Shown here: piece after piece, positions 35,671-44,473 of the stretch
Layout of the letters: each line of letters opens with the position of its first letter
Position numbering within the stretch: position 1 is the stretch's first letter
Assembly (NCBI RefSeq): GCF_014202755.1
Contig: NZ_JACHHK010000002.1
Coordinates: 248,001-312,000 of the forward strand
Direction of reading: 5' to 3'
Length of the DNA: 64,000 nt
From: Catenisphaera adipataccumulans
Lineage (GTDB): Bacteria > Bacillota_I > Bacilli_A > Erysipelotrichales > Erysipelotrichaceae
Position numbers and translations under genes: made by a program
The notes under the pieces: generated by a model
Databases searched by the model: none
Told to the model about the DNA's origin: nothing
What the model saw: the letters and a program-made list of their open reading frames with translations, nothing else

Positions 35671-37640
35671 AACTTGAAAACTTCCGACAGTTTAAAAATG
35701 AATCTATTGATTTTGCTCAAGGGCAAGATGGTAAAAATGTAACTATTATTTTGGGAGAGAATGGAACTGGAAAAACAACTTTTGCTCAGGCTTTTTTTTG
35801 GTGTATGTATGGTGAAACCGCATTTTCAGATAAAGTAATGTTAAATAAAAAAGTTGCCGCGGATATGACACCTGGAGAAGAAAAACTTGTTAAGGTTACT
35901 CTTTGTCTTCATCATGGAGAAGTGGATTATAAATTGATTAGAAAACAAGTCTATCACAAGAGTTATTCAAACAATATTAAGGGTGATAATACTGTTTTTG
36001 ATATTGAAACAAAAGATTCTAGCGGGAATACTAGCTATGTAAAAAAATCGCAGTGCGAATTTGAAGTGAAGAAAATTCTTCCAAAAGAATTATCAAAATA
36101 TTTCTTTTTTGATGGCGAACGTATTGAAAAAATGAGTAAAGATATTTCTACAGGGAATAAGTCAAATGATTTTGCAGAAGCAGTGAAGGGGTTGCTTGGC
36201 CTGAATGGAATGATCAGTGCATTGAGTCATTTCAATCCTCGTAACGGTTACGGTGTCATTAGAAGTTATGAAAAATCTTTTAACAGCAAGAGTAATAAAA
36301 AAATAGAAGAATATACACAGATTATTGAAAAGTGTAATAAACGATTAGAAGAAATTAAGGACCAAATTGAAGAATTAGATTCAGAAATAATAGCTGCACA
36401 GACTCGTAGAGATGAAAGGACAGCTGAAATCAAGCAATACGAAGAAGGTAAGAAACTTCAAGAAGAAAAAGAGAAGCTTCAAAAAGAAATCCAAGTTATT
36501 ATCAACTCTCGTGCAAAAGTATATAAAGCAGTTTGTGAAACCTTTAATGTATCGACATATTCTTTTTTCTCGCTTTCTCTAATAAAAAGAGCATTAGAAT
36601 TACTTGCAGATCATGATTTTGGTGGCAAAGATATTCCATTTATGCATCAAAAGACAGTTGAGTACCTGTTAGCAAGAAAAGAGTGCATTTGTGGAACACA
36701 TTTAGATGAAGGTTCAATTCCATACAATAAATTAAAAGAACTTATGAATTATCTTCCACCTAAATCACTAAGCACTACTGTTTTTGATTTTAAAAGAGAG
36801 GCTAAAACGAGGGCTGGTAGATTGAAAAATGTTCATGCAATGATTCAAGAAGATTTAGCCATAATTAGTGAACAGACAGATGAAATTATCGATCGGGAAG
36901 ATGAACTAAACAGGATTGAAAGAAAATTAAGTAGTAAAGATGTACAAGCGAAAGTTAGAACAATACATAATGAGATTCAGCTGTGTAATGAAACAATTAC
37001 AAAGAGCAATATTGCAAGAGATGAACTGAATATAGAGAGAGGCGGTATCGAAAAAGAAAGGAAGCGGGCCGATTCTGAACGAAATAATTTAACTATTTTA
37101 GATGAATCGAATAAAAGGACTCAGATATATTTAAATTATGCAAAGCGTATATATGAAGAACTTGATAATGATTATAAGACTAGTGAGCTAAAAGTTAGGA
37201 CAAAACTTCAAAGTACTATAAATGATATTTTTAAGCAAATTTATGAAGGCGACTTGTCGTTAAATATCGATGAAAAATATCACATAAAGGTACTGGTAAA
37301 TGACTATGAAGGAGAAGTAGAAACGTCGACTGCTCAAAGCATAGCTGTAATATTTGCTTTTATCACAGCAATAATTAAAATGGCAAGAGAGAATCAAAAC
37401 AATGAAGAGAATAAGTTGCTTTCATCAGAACCATATCCGCTCGTAATGGATGCACCGTTGTCTGCGTTTGATAAGAGAAGAATTAAAACAGTTTGTGAGG
37501 CTCTCCCTAGGACGGCAGAACAAGTGGTTATTTTTATAAAAGATACTGACGGAGAACTTGCGGAAAAATATATGGGCGATAAAATAGGCAGCAAGCATCT
37601 GCTTGAAAAAAAGAATGAATTTGAAACAATATTGATTTAA
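35652..37640 (+). CDS. Rad50/SMC-like ATPase, DndD-like
   Basis: ATPase of 662 aa with a split ABC head: Walker A LGENGTGKTTFAQAF at about 33-47, FFFDGERIEKM as the Q-loop-side segment, two long coiled coils, a zinc-hook-like CICGTHLDEGS near residue 355, and Walker B VMDAPLSAFDKRR at about 597. This is the AAA_23/DndD architecture. DndD and its relatives hydrolyse ATP and work with DNA in phosphorothioation and in restriction. GAGGAG lies upstream. Here it follows the helicase in the second module, so a role in cleavage or in modification are both possible. Confidence 0.87.
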   Translation: MLLKSIKLENFRQFKNESIDFAQGQDGKNVTIILGENGTGKTTFAQAFFWCMYGETAFSDKVMLNKKVAADMTPGEEKLVKVTLCLHHGEVDYKLIRKQVYHKSYSNNIKGDNTVFDIETKDSSGNTSYVKKSQCEFEVKKILPKELSKYFFFDGERIEKMSKDISTGNKSNDFAEAVKGLLGLNGMISALSHFNPRNGYGVIRSYEKSFNSKSNKKIEEYTQIIEKCNKRLEEIKDQIEELDSEIIAAQTRRDERTAEIKQYEEGKKLQEEKEKLQKEIQVIINSRAKVYKAVCETFNVSTYSFFSLSLIKRALELLADHDFGGKDIPFMHQKTVEYLLARKECICGTHLDEGSIPYNKLKELMNYLPPKSLSTTVFDFKREAKTRAGRLKNVHAMIQEDLAIISEQTDEIIDREDELNRIERKLSSKDVQAKVRTIHNEIQLCNETITKSNIARDELNIERGGIEKERKRADSERNNLTILDESNKRTQIYLNYAKRIYEELDNDYKTSELKVRTKLQSTINDIFKQIYEGDLSLNIDEKYHIKVLVNDYEGEVETSTAQSIAVIFAFITAIIKMARENQNNEENKLLSSEPYPLVMDAPLSAFDKRRIKTVCEALPRTAEQVVIFIKDTDGELAEKYMGDKIGSKHLLEKKNEFETILI

Positions 37641-37651
37641 GGAGAATGGAA

Positions 37652-38185
37652 ATGTTTGATAAACAATATAGGTTTAAGGGAAAGCACGCTCAACGAGTGG
37701 ATATGCTGACAAGCTCATTTGATGAGATAAGTAGCGCAAAATTGTTTGATCGTAATGTTGACGTCTATATAAATGCTCCTTTGATTGGATTTTTGTATGG
37801 AAGAACAGCAGAACTAGACAATACTAAAAATCCTGAAACGGGTCAAGTTTATACTCAAAATATTATGGGTGATAGGGTTATTTATTCAAGTGAGGAACTG
37901 ATGTTTAATTTTCGTCTCATCATGTTGCTGGACACAAATTATGAGCCAAATGAAGAAAAACGTATTAATAAAGCATTTAGAAATATGGGCGAGGATCCAA
38001 AAGATGAGGAACGTTTTGATAGTTACGTTCGTGGCGGAGTAGATGTACTTTACGAAAAACTAATCGAGGGTTCAAATGAACCAAATGCATATATTTATCG
38101 ATTATTTGATTTTATTGAAGAATTTCAAGAGCGATTTAATAGTGAGATAAAAAGTGAAGATATTTTAAATCTTTGTATGAAGTAG
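37652..38185 (+). CDS. Conserved operon protein, 177 aa, unknown
   Basis: I do not recognise a named family. The protein has FKGKHAQRVDML at its start, then FDRNVDVYINAPLIGFLYGRTAELD, an acidic helical middle (DTNYEPNEEKRINKAF) and a helical end. It is not like DndE, which is shorter and opens with an RVxLS-type helix. The start at 37652 sits 7 nt from AAGGAG; an ATG at 37646 is too close. It follows the SMC-like ATPase by 11 nt and so is probably its partner. Confidence 0.72.
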   Translation: MFDKQYRFKGKHAQRVDMLTSSFDEISSAKLFDRNVDVYINAPLIGFLYGRTAELDNTKNPETGQVYTQNIMGDRVIYSSEELMFNFRLIMLLDTNYEPNEEKRINKAFRNMGEDPKDEERFDSYVRGGVDVLYEKLIEGSNEPNAYIYRLFDFIEEFQERFNSEIKSEDILNLCMK

Positions 38186-38203
38186 TAAGAGGGTGAAGGG
38201 AAT

Positions 38204-39313
38204 ATGGGAAGCGACTATAGAGAACAGGCGTATAGCTACCTGATTAAACTATCAGAGCAAAAAGGTTATGTTCTCTTTGATGATATTATGAGCAGTGCTG
38301 ATAGATGGTCTCTTTCCATAGAAGATGTAGATTGGCTTTCAAATACGATTATGATGCGAGGAATTATAGTCTATGATACAGCACCATCAAATATACAAGA
38401 CAGTGATGAATATGATGATTATGCGCAAACTGACTATAATGAGACATTCAAACGAGTAATTGAAATAGATCCTTCATTAAAAGATTTCATATATAAAATC
38501 AAAAATATTAAACCGCCGCAAATGCGTGAAATGGCACAGCTTAAGTATCAGCTTAAAGAAGGAAATGCGTTTGCAAGACAGAGGGTCATTGAAATGCATT
38601 TGCGTATTGCCGTACGTGTTGCCTTACAAAGAGTAAAAGAATATGATTGCGATATGGCAGATACATTACAGGATGCATGCGTTGGCTTGATATATGCAGC
38701 TGATAAATATGATCCGGATTCTAATGGATCTTTTAGCTCATATGCTTCACTATGGATTTTGCAAAATATTTCGAGGACACAAGTATCTCAAAGAGCTCTG
38801 ATATATTATCCTTTTCATAAAAAAGAGAGTTATTTTTCCATATATCCACTATTGAAATCTTTAGGATATGATTATAATGAACTGCTTACGTCTGAAGAGG
38901 TTTTGAAACTTGTTCAAAAAAGACTTAATTGTGGTGTAGAACAAGCAAAAGATGCCATATACCAATGCATACCATTAGAGTCTATTGACACTGCATATAA
39001 AACGTTTATAAAAAGTAATTATTATTCAAAAACAAATAATTACAAAAATAGATGCTTCTGCATAGAGGATTTTTCTGACAGAGTAATTGAAAAATGTGTA
39101 GAAGATGAATTTCAAGAAATTATTAAAATGTTAAAACCTCGGGAACAATTTGTGATTAAGGAAAGATTTGGTTTTGAAGACGGAGATGAAAAAACTTTAG
39201 AAACGGTTGGAAAAATGCTTGGTATCACAAGAGAAAGGGTAAGGCAAATAGAGTCTAGAGCATTGAAAAGATTGAGTGCCATATGCAAAGAAAGAAATTT
39301 TGAGATTTATTGA
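38204..39313 (+). CDS. Sigma-70-family RNA polymerase sigma factor
   Basis: Sigma factor of 369 aa as the last gene of the defence operon. Residues 1-130 form an acidic N-terminal region that resembles region 1.1. Region 2 follows (MHLRIAVRVALQRV, DTLQDACVGLIYAADKYDP, FSSYASLWILQNISR), with a shortened, divergent region 3 and region 4 with TLETVGKMLGITRERVRQIESRALKRL, which would bind the -35 element. The key RERVRQIE motif is intact, so it is probably functional. GAGGG precedes the ATG. It may direct transcription of the operon or respond to phage takeover of the polymerase; neither is shown. Confidence 0.9.
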   Translation: MGSDYREQAYSYLIKLSEQKGYVLFDDIMSSADRWSLSIEDVDWLSNTIMMRGIIVYDTAPSNIQDSDEYDDYAQTDYNETFKRVIEIDPSLKDFIYKIKNIKPPQMREMAQLKYQLKEGNAFARQRVIEMHLRIAVRVALQRVKEYDCDMADTLQDACVGLIYAADKYDPDSNGSFSSYASLWILQNISRTQVSQRALIYYPFHKKESYFSIYPLLKSLGYDYNELLTSEEVLKLVQKRLNCGVEQAKDAIYQCIPLESIDTAYKTFIKSNYYSKTNNYKNRCFCIEDFSDRVIEKCVEDEFQEIIKMLKPREQFVIKERFGFEDGDEKTLETVGKMLGITRERVRQIESRALKRLSAICKERNFEIY

Positions 39314-39745
39314 TGGCTCAGAAAAATATTTTATTTTTTTGTTAGTATTTACTAAGATTTGAAATATCTATATTATCATTTTATTAGTCAGCAGAAAATT
39401 GATTATTTATTATGACAGTAAAAAAAATAGGTTGGAACTAACTTTTATTAATATTTCTATAATTTAAAGAGATAAAGCATTGTCTTTAATTTGACGGTGC
39501 TTTTTTATTTTTAACACTTTTATAAGTGCACTGCCGAATCTATAGATAAAATGAAATGATGTACTTTGTTGCTGTATTGACGTTACTAATAGAAGTATAC
39601 CGAAAAGCGTAATGTGTATTCCAACCTACTTGTTTACCAGGCAATCAAAGTTTAGAAATTGTTCAGATTTGACTAAACGCAAATTAATATCTGTCTTCTA
39701 TAGTATGGATGATCTGATAGGAGATCTATACATGGAGGTATGGAT
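39314..39745. other. Intergenic end of the defence island
   Basis: No gene is seen apart from the terminator at 39474-39512. The base composition returns from AT-rich to the level of the main chromosome near 39.7 kb. I found no clear direct repeat or attachment site. Confidence 0.5.
39474..39512 (+). terminator. Rho-independent terminator
   Basis: An 11-bp stem (AAAGCATTGTC / GACGGTGCTTT with two T-G pairs) and a T-rich tail lie 160 nt after the sigma factor and end the defence operon. Confidence 0.75.
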
Positions 39746-40294
39746 ATGGAAATACAAATCTTAAATACAATTCAAAATATGCGGACACCATTATTGGACG
39801 TCCTCATGCCATTGATTTCCAACGGCATCGTGGTGTGGTTCCTGCTTCCGGTGATCCTGTTCATTCGCAAAAGCACCAGAAAGGCAGGCCTGATCATTTT
39901 CGCGGCGATCTTGTTGGATATCGTGCTCTGCAATCTTGTCATGAAAAATGTATTCCAGCGGATCCGTCCTTGTGATGTCAATACCGCGGTCACGCTACTT
40001 GTACAGCGGCCGACGGATTATTCGTTCCCGTCCGGTCATACCGGACTGTCCTTTGCGGCAGTCAGCGGACTCTGGTATTCCGGTGTGCATAAGAACTGGC
40101 GGATCCCGGCACTGGTCTTCGCGTGCCTGATCGCCTTCTCAAGACTGTATCTGTATGTTCATTATCCGACCGACGTTCTTGCCGGCGCTGCCGTCGGCGT
40201 GCTCTGCGGCTGGATGGCCTACAAATTTTTTCAGATGCATACATTCAAAAGATGCCCGGAGATTTCGAGTCATGCGGCGGGGCTGAAAAGCTGA
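39746..40294 (+). CDS. PAP2-family membrane phosphatase
   Basis: Integral membrane phosphatase of 182 aa, probably acting on undecaprenyl diphosphate or phosphatidate. The three acid-phosphatase signatures are visible: KNVFQRIRP (KxxxxxxRP), PSGHT and SRLYLYVHYPTDVLAG (SRxxxxxHxxxD). Five or six hydrophobic helices surround them. ATG 39746 is 7 nt from GGAGG; the ATG at 39740 is too close. It precedes a two-component system and a DUF368 protein, a set that makes sense for lipid-carrier recycling. Confidence 0.9.
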   Translation: MEIQILNTIQNMRTPLLDVLMPLISNGIVVWFLLPVILFIRKSTRKAGLIIFAAILLDIVLCNLVMKNVFQRIRPCDVNTAVTLLVQRPTDYSFPSGHTGLSFAAVSGLWYSGVHKNWRIPALVFACLIAFSRLYLYVHYPTDVLAGAAVGVLCGWMAYKFFQMHTFKRCPEISSHAAGLKS

Positions 40295-40351
40295 GGATGT
40301 GAAATCTTCGAGGATTCAGTGAAAAACGTGGAAACGAATGAGAAAGTGTGA

Positions 40352-40378
40352 CATGATAATGATAAGAAAATTATCATG
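40352..40378. promoter_or_regulatory. Perfect palindrome before the sensor kinase
   Basis: Arms CATGATAAT and ATTATCATG (9 bp, 9-nt spacer) lie 33 bp before the kinase start. It may be the binding site of the response regulator or another repressor. The upstream ATG at 40376 falls inside it, which supports the kinase start at 40412. Confidence 0.5.
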
Positions 40379-40411
40379 CTTAAAGATCAAATGAGTATGG
40401 AAGGAAATAAA

Positions 40412-41638
40412 ATGATAGAACGTATAAAAACACATCGAATTCAATCGGTGAAAAGCCGGATCTTTTATCTGAATGCGCTGATGACGCTGGTCACTGTTGC
40501 GATCTGCGGCGGGATCGGCGTGATCTGTGTAAAACTATATTGGGATCAGGAAGAAAGGGTGCTGAAAGATGCGCTGGACAGTCGCATTGCCGAACATGAA
40601 GCAGAAAGACTGATCGAGAACCTGACGGTGCACAATGGCTGGTTTATTCTCGCGGCCGTCGTATTTGCGGCGCTCTCGATCTTGACGTTGATTCTGGTCA
40701 GCCGCTTTTTCTCGATGATCCTCACCAAAAAGATCATGGAACCGTTGGATCTGCTCGAACAAGGTGCCCAGCGCATCCGGGCCAACGATTATTCCGTTCC
40801 GGTCGTTTACCAGGGCGACAAAGAGTTTGAACAGGTTTGTGACGTGTTCAACGGCATGCAGCAGCATTTAAAAGAAGAAAAAGAAAAGAACGCGCGCTAT
40901 GAGAAGGCCCGCCAGGAAATGGTGGCCGGCATCTCGCATGACCTGCGAAGCCCGCTGACCGCGATCCGCGGAGCGGTCAAAGCCATGATTGACGGCGTCG
41001 TCAAAGAGCCGGAGCAGCAGAAAAAATTCCTGCAGGCAGCCTATCGCCGCAGCGGCGAGATGGATACATTGCTTAGTGAATTGTTCTATTTCTCAAAACT
41101 GGAGACCGGCGGTATTCCGGTGCAGGTCCAGGAACTGAATCTTTCAGAATATCTGCGGAATTATATCGATGCGAAAAAGGATCTGCCGGATTATGCGGAT
41201 GTTGAATTTACCTGTGATCTGCCGGAAGAAGAGCTCAAACCGGCCCAGGCCGATCCGGAAGCTCTGCAGCGCATACTGGACAACATCTTATCGAACAGTA
41301 AAAAATACGCCGGTGTCTCCCCGCTGCGCTTCTATGTATCGCTGCAGCAGGAAGAAGACGGTCAGAGAATTCTGATCCAGGATAACGGCGGCGGCGTGCC
41401 GAAGGAGAAACTAGGCCGTCTGTTTGATGAATTCTACCGCGTCGATGAATCCCGCGGCCGGAAAGAGGGCAGCGGACTCGGCTTGTATATTGTAAAATAT
41501 CTCTGTGAAGCGATGGGCGGTCAGGTCAGCGCCGATATGGAGAGCCACTGCGAAGGCTTCGGCGGCCTGGCAGTAAGCTTTGTGCTGAAGGAAGGAGAGA
41601 TCCAGGATGGCGGAGAAGGACAGAATACTGATCGTTGA
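40412..41638 (+). CDS. Sensor histidine kinase
   Basis: Membrane-bound HisKA kinase of 408 aa. Two membrane helices (about residues 20-43 and 80-104) enclose only a short external loop, so it is more likely an intramembrane or envelope-stress sensor than a ligand receptor. A HAMP-like linker (KKIMEPLDLLEQGAQRI) follows, then the H-box AGISHDLRSPLTA, N-box ILDNILSNSKKYA, G1 DNGGGVPKEKL, F-box and G2 GSGLGLYIVK. AAGGAAA lies before ATG 40412. It overlaps the response regulator by 32 nt. Confidence 0.93.
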   Translation: MIERIKTHRIQSVKSRIFYLNALMTLVTVAICGGIGVICVKLYWDQEERVLKDALDSRIAEHEAERLIENLTVHNGWFILAAVVFAALSILTLILVSRFFSMILTKKIMEPLDLLEQGAQRIRANDYSVPVVYQGDKEFEQVCDVFNGMQQHLKEEKEKNARYEKARQEMVAGISHDLRSPLTAIRGAVKAMIDGVVKEPEQQKKFLQAAYRRSGEMDTLLSELFYFSKLETGGIPVQVQELNLSEYLRNYIDAKKDLPDYADVEFTCDLPEEELKPAQADPEALQRILDNILSNSKKYAGVSPLRFYVSLQQEEDGQRILIQDNGGGVPKEKLGRLFDEFYRVDESRGRKEGSGLGLYIVKYLCEAMGGQVSADMESHCEGFGGLAVSFVLKEGEIQDGGEGQNTDR

Positions 41639-42335
41639 AGATGATGAAGACATCAGCATGATCGAGGAAACCTACCTGCAGTCGGCCGGTTATGAGACCA
41701 CCGTACTGCGAAACGGGGAGAACATTCTGTCCTACATGGAAGAGCATCCCTGCGATCTGGTCCTGCTTGATCTGATGCTTCCGGGGAAAAACGGCTATGA
41801 AATCTGTGCAGAGATCCGCAAGAAGTACGATCTGCCGATCTTGATGGTGACGGCGCGCAATGAATCCATCGATAAGGTGCGCGGCTTCAACATCGGTGCC
41901 GACGATTACATCCCGAAACCGTTTGACCCGATGGAACTGACCGTACGGGTGCGTGCCAATCTGCGGCAGTATCACCGCTTAAAAGAAAATGCCGGCAAGA
42001 CCAGCACGCCAGAGGAAAACGCCGTGCCGGAGATCCAGATCGGGGATCTGCGCATCCAGCCGGACAGCTGGCGCGTATTCAAAAAGGATCAGGAGATCCG
42101 CCTGCCCAACCGTGAATTTGAGCTGCTGAAGTTCATGGCGCAGAATCCCAATATTGTTTTCAGCCGCGAACAGCTGATGGAAAAAATATGGGGCTATGAT
42201 TATGTCGGGGATACCTCCACGATCATGGTGCATATCAACCGCCTTCGCGAAAAGATCGAAGATGACCCGAAAAATCCGAAGATCCTGGAGACCGTATGGG
42301 GTGCCGGCTACCGCCTGAACAAAAATCCAGAATAA
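41607..42335 (+). CDS. OmpR-family response regulator
   Basis: Two-domain regulator of 242 aa. The receiver has acidic EDDEDIS, phospho-acceptor D55 in LLDLMLPG, T in VTARN and K in IPKPFDP; the C-terminal winged helix has FELLKFMAQNPNIVFSREQLMEKIWGYDYVGDTSTIMVHINRLR-type residues split over 150-230. The start is inside the kinase gene with AAGGAGAG 7 nt ahead. It pairs with the kinase and is likely to control the flanking phosphatase and translocase genes; this is inferred from position. Confidence 0.94.
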   Translation: MAEKDRILIVEDDEDISMIEETYLQSAGYETTVLRNGENILSYMEEHPCDLVLLDLMLPGKNGYEICAEIRKKYDLPILMVTARNESIDKVRGFNIGADDYIPKPFDPMELTVRVRANLRQYHRLKENAGKTSTPEENAVPEIQIGDLRIQPDSWRVFKKDQEIRLPNREFELLKFMAQNPNIVFSREQLMEKIWGYDYVGDTSTIMVHINRLREKIEDDPKNPKILETVWGAGYRLNKNPE

Positions 42336-42473
42336 AAAGATAAAGAATTAAGAGATTGTTTAGAATCCTCCTGCAGGCTGTTTAGTTCTGACTGCTAAGA
42401 TTTGGATGATCCGGAAAGAGATGTTCCGAATCACAGTCAGTTACAGAGAAAACAGCCTAAGGAGGAGATTTTT

Positions 42474-43388
42474 ATGTCAAAATCAATAGTGAAAGAAGCA
42501 GCAGACGGATTCTGCATGGCGCTGGCCGACAGCGTTCCCGGAGTTTCCGGCGGAACCGTCGCGTTTATTTTAGGATTCTATGATCATTTCATCGGTTCGA
42601 TCAATCAGCTGGTATTTGGAAATAAAAAAGCAAAGCTGCAGGGCCTGCGGTACTTAGTAAAACTGGGCATCGGCTGGGTCATCGGCATGGGCCTTGCGGT
42701 CATCGTGCTGAACGCTCTTTTCGAACAGCACATCCACTTTGTCAGCTCGTTGTTTATCGGCTTTATTCTCGGTGCCCTGCCGGTCGTATGCATGGATGAA
42801 GCGAAGACGAACCGGAAGTGGCGAAAGGGCATGCCGTTCTTGATCCTGGGCATGCTTCTGGTCATCGGCATCACGGTTCTGAATACGCAGTCGGCAGCCG
42901 CTGCCATGAATTTGTCCGCCTTCAGCGCCGGACTGGCCGTGAAGCTCTTTCTGATCGGTATGGTTGCGATCAGTGCGATGTTCCTACCGGGCATTTCGGG
43001 ATCGACCATCCTGCTGATCTTCGGTGCGTATATGCCGATCATGAGCGCACTAAAGGATCTGATGCATTTCCAGTTTGCCTGCCTGCCGGCGATCGTGATC
43101 TTCGCCTGCGGTATTCTTGCCGGGGCAGCCAGCGTTGTCAAACTGATCCAGGCCGGCCTTTCCCATTATCGTCCGCAGATGATCTACTTTATTTTGGGCA
43201 TGATGCTCGCTTCCTTGTATGCGATCGTGATGGGACCGACGACCCTGGACGTGCCGCAGGCACCGCTGAGCTTTTCGAACTTCAGCTTCTTAGCCTGCGT
43301 GATCGGCATCGTGCTGGTGATCGGCATGCAGGCGGTAAAGCTGCATGAAACCAGTCAGCCAGAACGACTGGCACAGGAGAAAAATTAA
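42474..43388 (+). CDS. popT: DUF368 membrane protein, PopT-type lipid-carrier translocase
   Basis: Polytopic protein of 304 aa with the DUF368 hallmarks: DGFCMALADSVPGVSGGTVAFILGFYD at the N-terminus and a second inverted copy, AMFLPGISGSTILLIFGAYM, in the middle. DUF368/PopT proteins flip undecaprenyl phosphate back across the membrane in bacteria. GGAGGAG lies 6 nt before ATG 42474; the earlier frame from 42402 has no site. It follows the two-component system and has its own terminator; with the PAP2 phosphatase it makes a carrier-recycling set. Confidence 0.88.
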   Translation: MSKSIVKEAADGFCMALADSVPGVSGGTVAFILGFYDHFIGSINQLVFGNKKAKLQGLRYLVKLGIGWVIGMGLAVIVLNALFEQHIHFVSSLFIGFILGALPVVCMDEAKTNRKWRKGMPFLILGMLLVIGITVLNTQSAAAAMNLSAFSAGLAVKLFLIGMVAISAMFLPGISGSTILLIFGAYMPIMSALKDLMHFQFACLPAIVIFACGILAGAASVVKLIQAGLSHYRPQMIYFILGMMLASLYAIVMGPTTLDVPQAPLSFSNFSFLACVIGIVLVIGMQAVKLHETSQPERLAQEKN

Positions 43389-43395
43389 CAGAGAA

Positions 43396-43422
43396 AAAGC
43401 GATGGCAACATCGCTTTTTTTT
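43396..43422. terminator. Bidirectional terminator
   Basis: The stem AAAGCGATG / CATCGCTTT with a GCAA tetraloop is flanked by A and T runs. It serves the DUF368 gene and, on the minus strand, the glycyl radical activase gene whose stop it touches. Confidence 0.85.
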
Positions 43423-44317
43423 AGAAGAAACAATGCAGACCGGCATCCAGGAAGACCTGCCGGTAGGCAGTCAGATCTTCCGGATGAAGTGCTTTTTGCC
43501 CTTTCAGTGAATAGCTGCGATTTAAAAAATCGTATTTCTTTTCTCCCATCTGATGAAACGGCAGCAGCTGCACCTCCTTGGATCCGGCTGAAACGATCAG
43601 CTTCGCAAGCCCCTGGGCATCCCTCAGCGAGTCGTTAAATCCGGGGATAACGGGGATACGGGGCAGGACCGGTATGCCGCTTTGGATCGCCCATTTCAAA
43701 TTGGCCAGGCTCTGTTCATTGCGGACACCGGTTCCGGCCCGGTGCTTGTCGGGATCATAGTGCTTGACATCAAAAAGCAGCAGATCGAACATCGGGGCAA
43801 GTTCATGAAAAATTGTTTCCGAAACCGCGCCGGTCGTTTCGATCGCAAGGTGGATCCCTTTTTGCTTCAAGGCTGGAAGCAGTTGTTTTAAAAATTCCGG
43901 CTGGCTCATGCCCTCCCCGCCGGAAATTGTCACCCCGCCGCCGCTTTCTTCGTAAAAATCCACATCCTGCATGCAGATGTCGACGACTTCCTGCACGGAG
44001 CGCATCTCACCTTCATGGCTCAGGGCCCTGCCCGGACAGGCCTTGGTGCAGGCCAGACAGCCGCCGCACTTCTCATCATCGATATCGATATGATTGTTTA
44101 TTTCGCGGACCGCGTGCCGCGGGCAGGTGCGGATGCAGGTATGACAGTGCACGCACTTGGATGCATCATAAAGGATCTGGACCTTGGCGGACTGTGATTC
44201 CGGATTGGCACACCATTTGCACCGAAGCGGACAGCCCTTCAGAAAAACGGTCGTACGGATCCCCGGACCGTCATGAATACTGAATTTCTGTATATTGAAA
44301 ACAATGCCTTTCTGCAC
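43421..44317 (-). CDS. Glycyl radical enzyme activating protein
   Basis: Radical-SAM enzyme of 298 aa that makes the glycyl radical on the partner encoded divergently at 44501. The SAM cluster motif is CPLRCKWCANPES, followed by two ferredoxin 4Fe-4S sets (CVHCHTCIRTCP and CGGCLACTKACP), as in activases of dehydratase-type glycyl radical enzymes. TISGGEG and the LLLFDVKH stretch are also present. The best start is GTG 44317 preceded by AGAGG; TTG 44344 and ATG 44341 give longer forms without a clear site. Family firm. Confidence 0.9.
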   Translation of the reverse strand: MQKGIVFNIQKFSIHDGPGIRTTVFLKGCPLRCKWCANPESQSAKVQILYDASKCVHCHTCIRTCPRHAVREINNHIDIDDEKCGGCLACTKACPGRALSHEGEMRSVQEVVDICMQDVDFYEESGGGVTISGGEGMSQPEFLKQLLPALKQKGIHLAIETTGAVSETIFHELAPMFDLLLFDVKHYDPDKHRAGTGVRNEQSLANLKWAIQSGIPVLPRIPVIPGFNDSLRDAQGLAKLIVSAGSKEVQLLPFHQMGEKKYDFLNRSYSLKGQKALHPEDLTAYRQVFLDAGLHCFF

Positions 44318-44420
44318 GGCTGCACCTCTGCTTTCCGTCATCAAGATATCATACTCATTTCAAAAAGTAAACAATAATATTACGAATGAAAGTAAAAATC
44401 ATTTTATAAATAATATTTAA

Positions 44421-44448
44421 TTGACATTAATGGGAGGTATGATAGTAT
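44421..44448 (+). promoter_or_regulatory. Promoter of the glycyl radical enzyme gene
   Basis: TTGACA at 44421-44426 and a TAGTAT-like -10 at 44443-44448 with 16-bp spacing match a housekeeping sigma promoter. Transcription would start near 44455, so the palindrome at 44474 lies just downstream. Confidence 0.6.
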
Positions 44449-44473
44449 AAAAATACGAACGAAACTTATTGAT

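Noticed and set aside
25894-38185. Classical Dnd (dndBCDE) cluster
   Set aside because: No DGQHR-type DndB and no recognisable DndE; DUF4007 fits the Ssp type better.
42818-43348. 176-aa plus-strand frame inside the DUF368 gene
   Set aside because: Out-of-frame shadow with Arg/Asp/His-rich composition typical of such frames.
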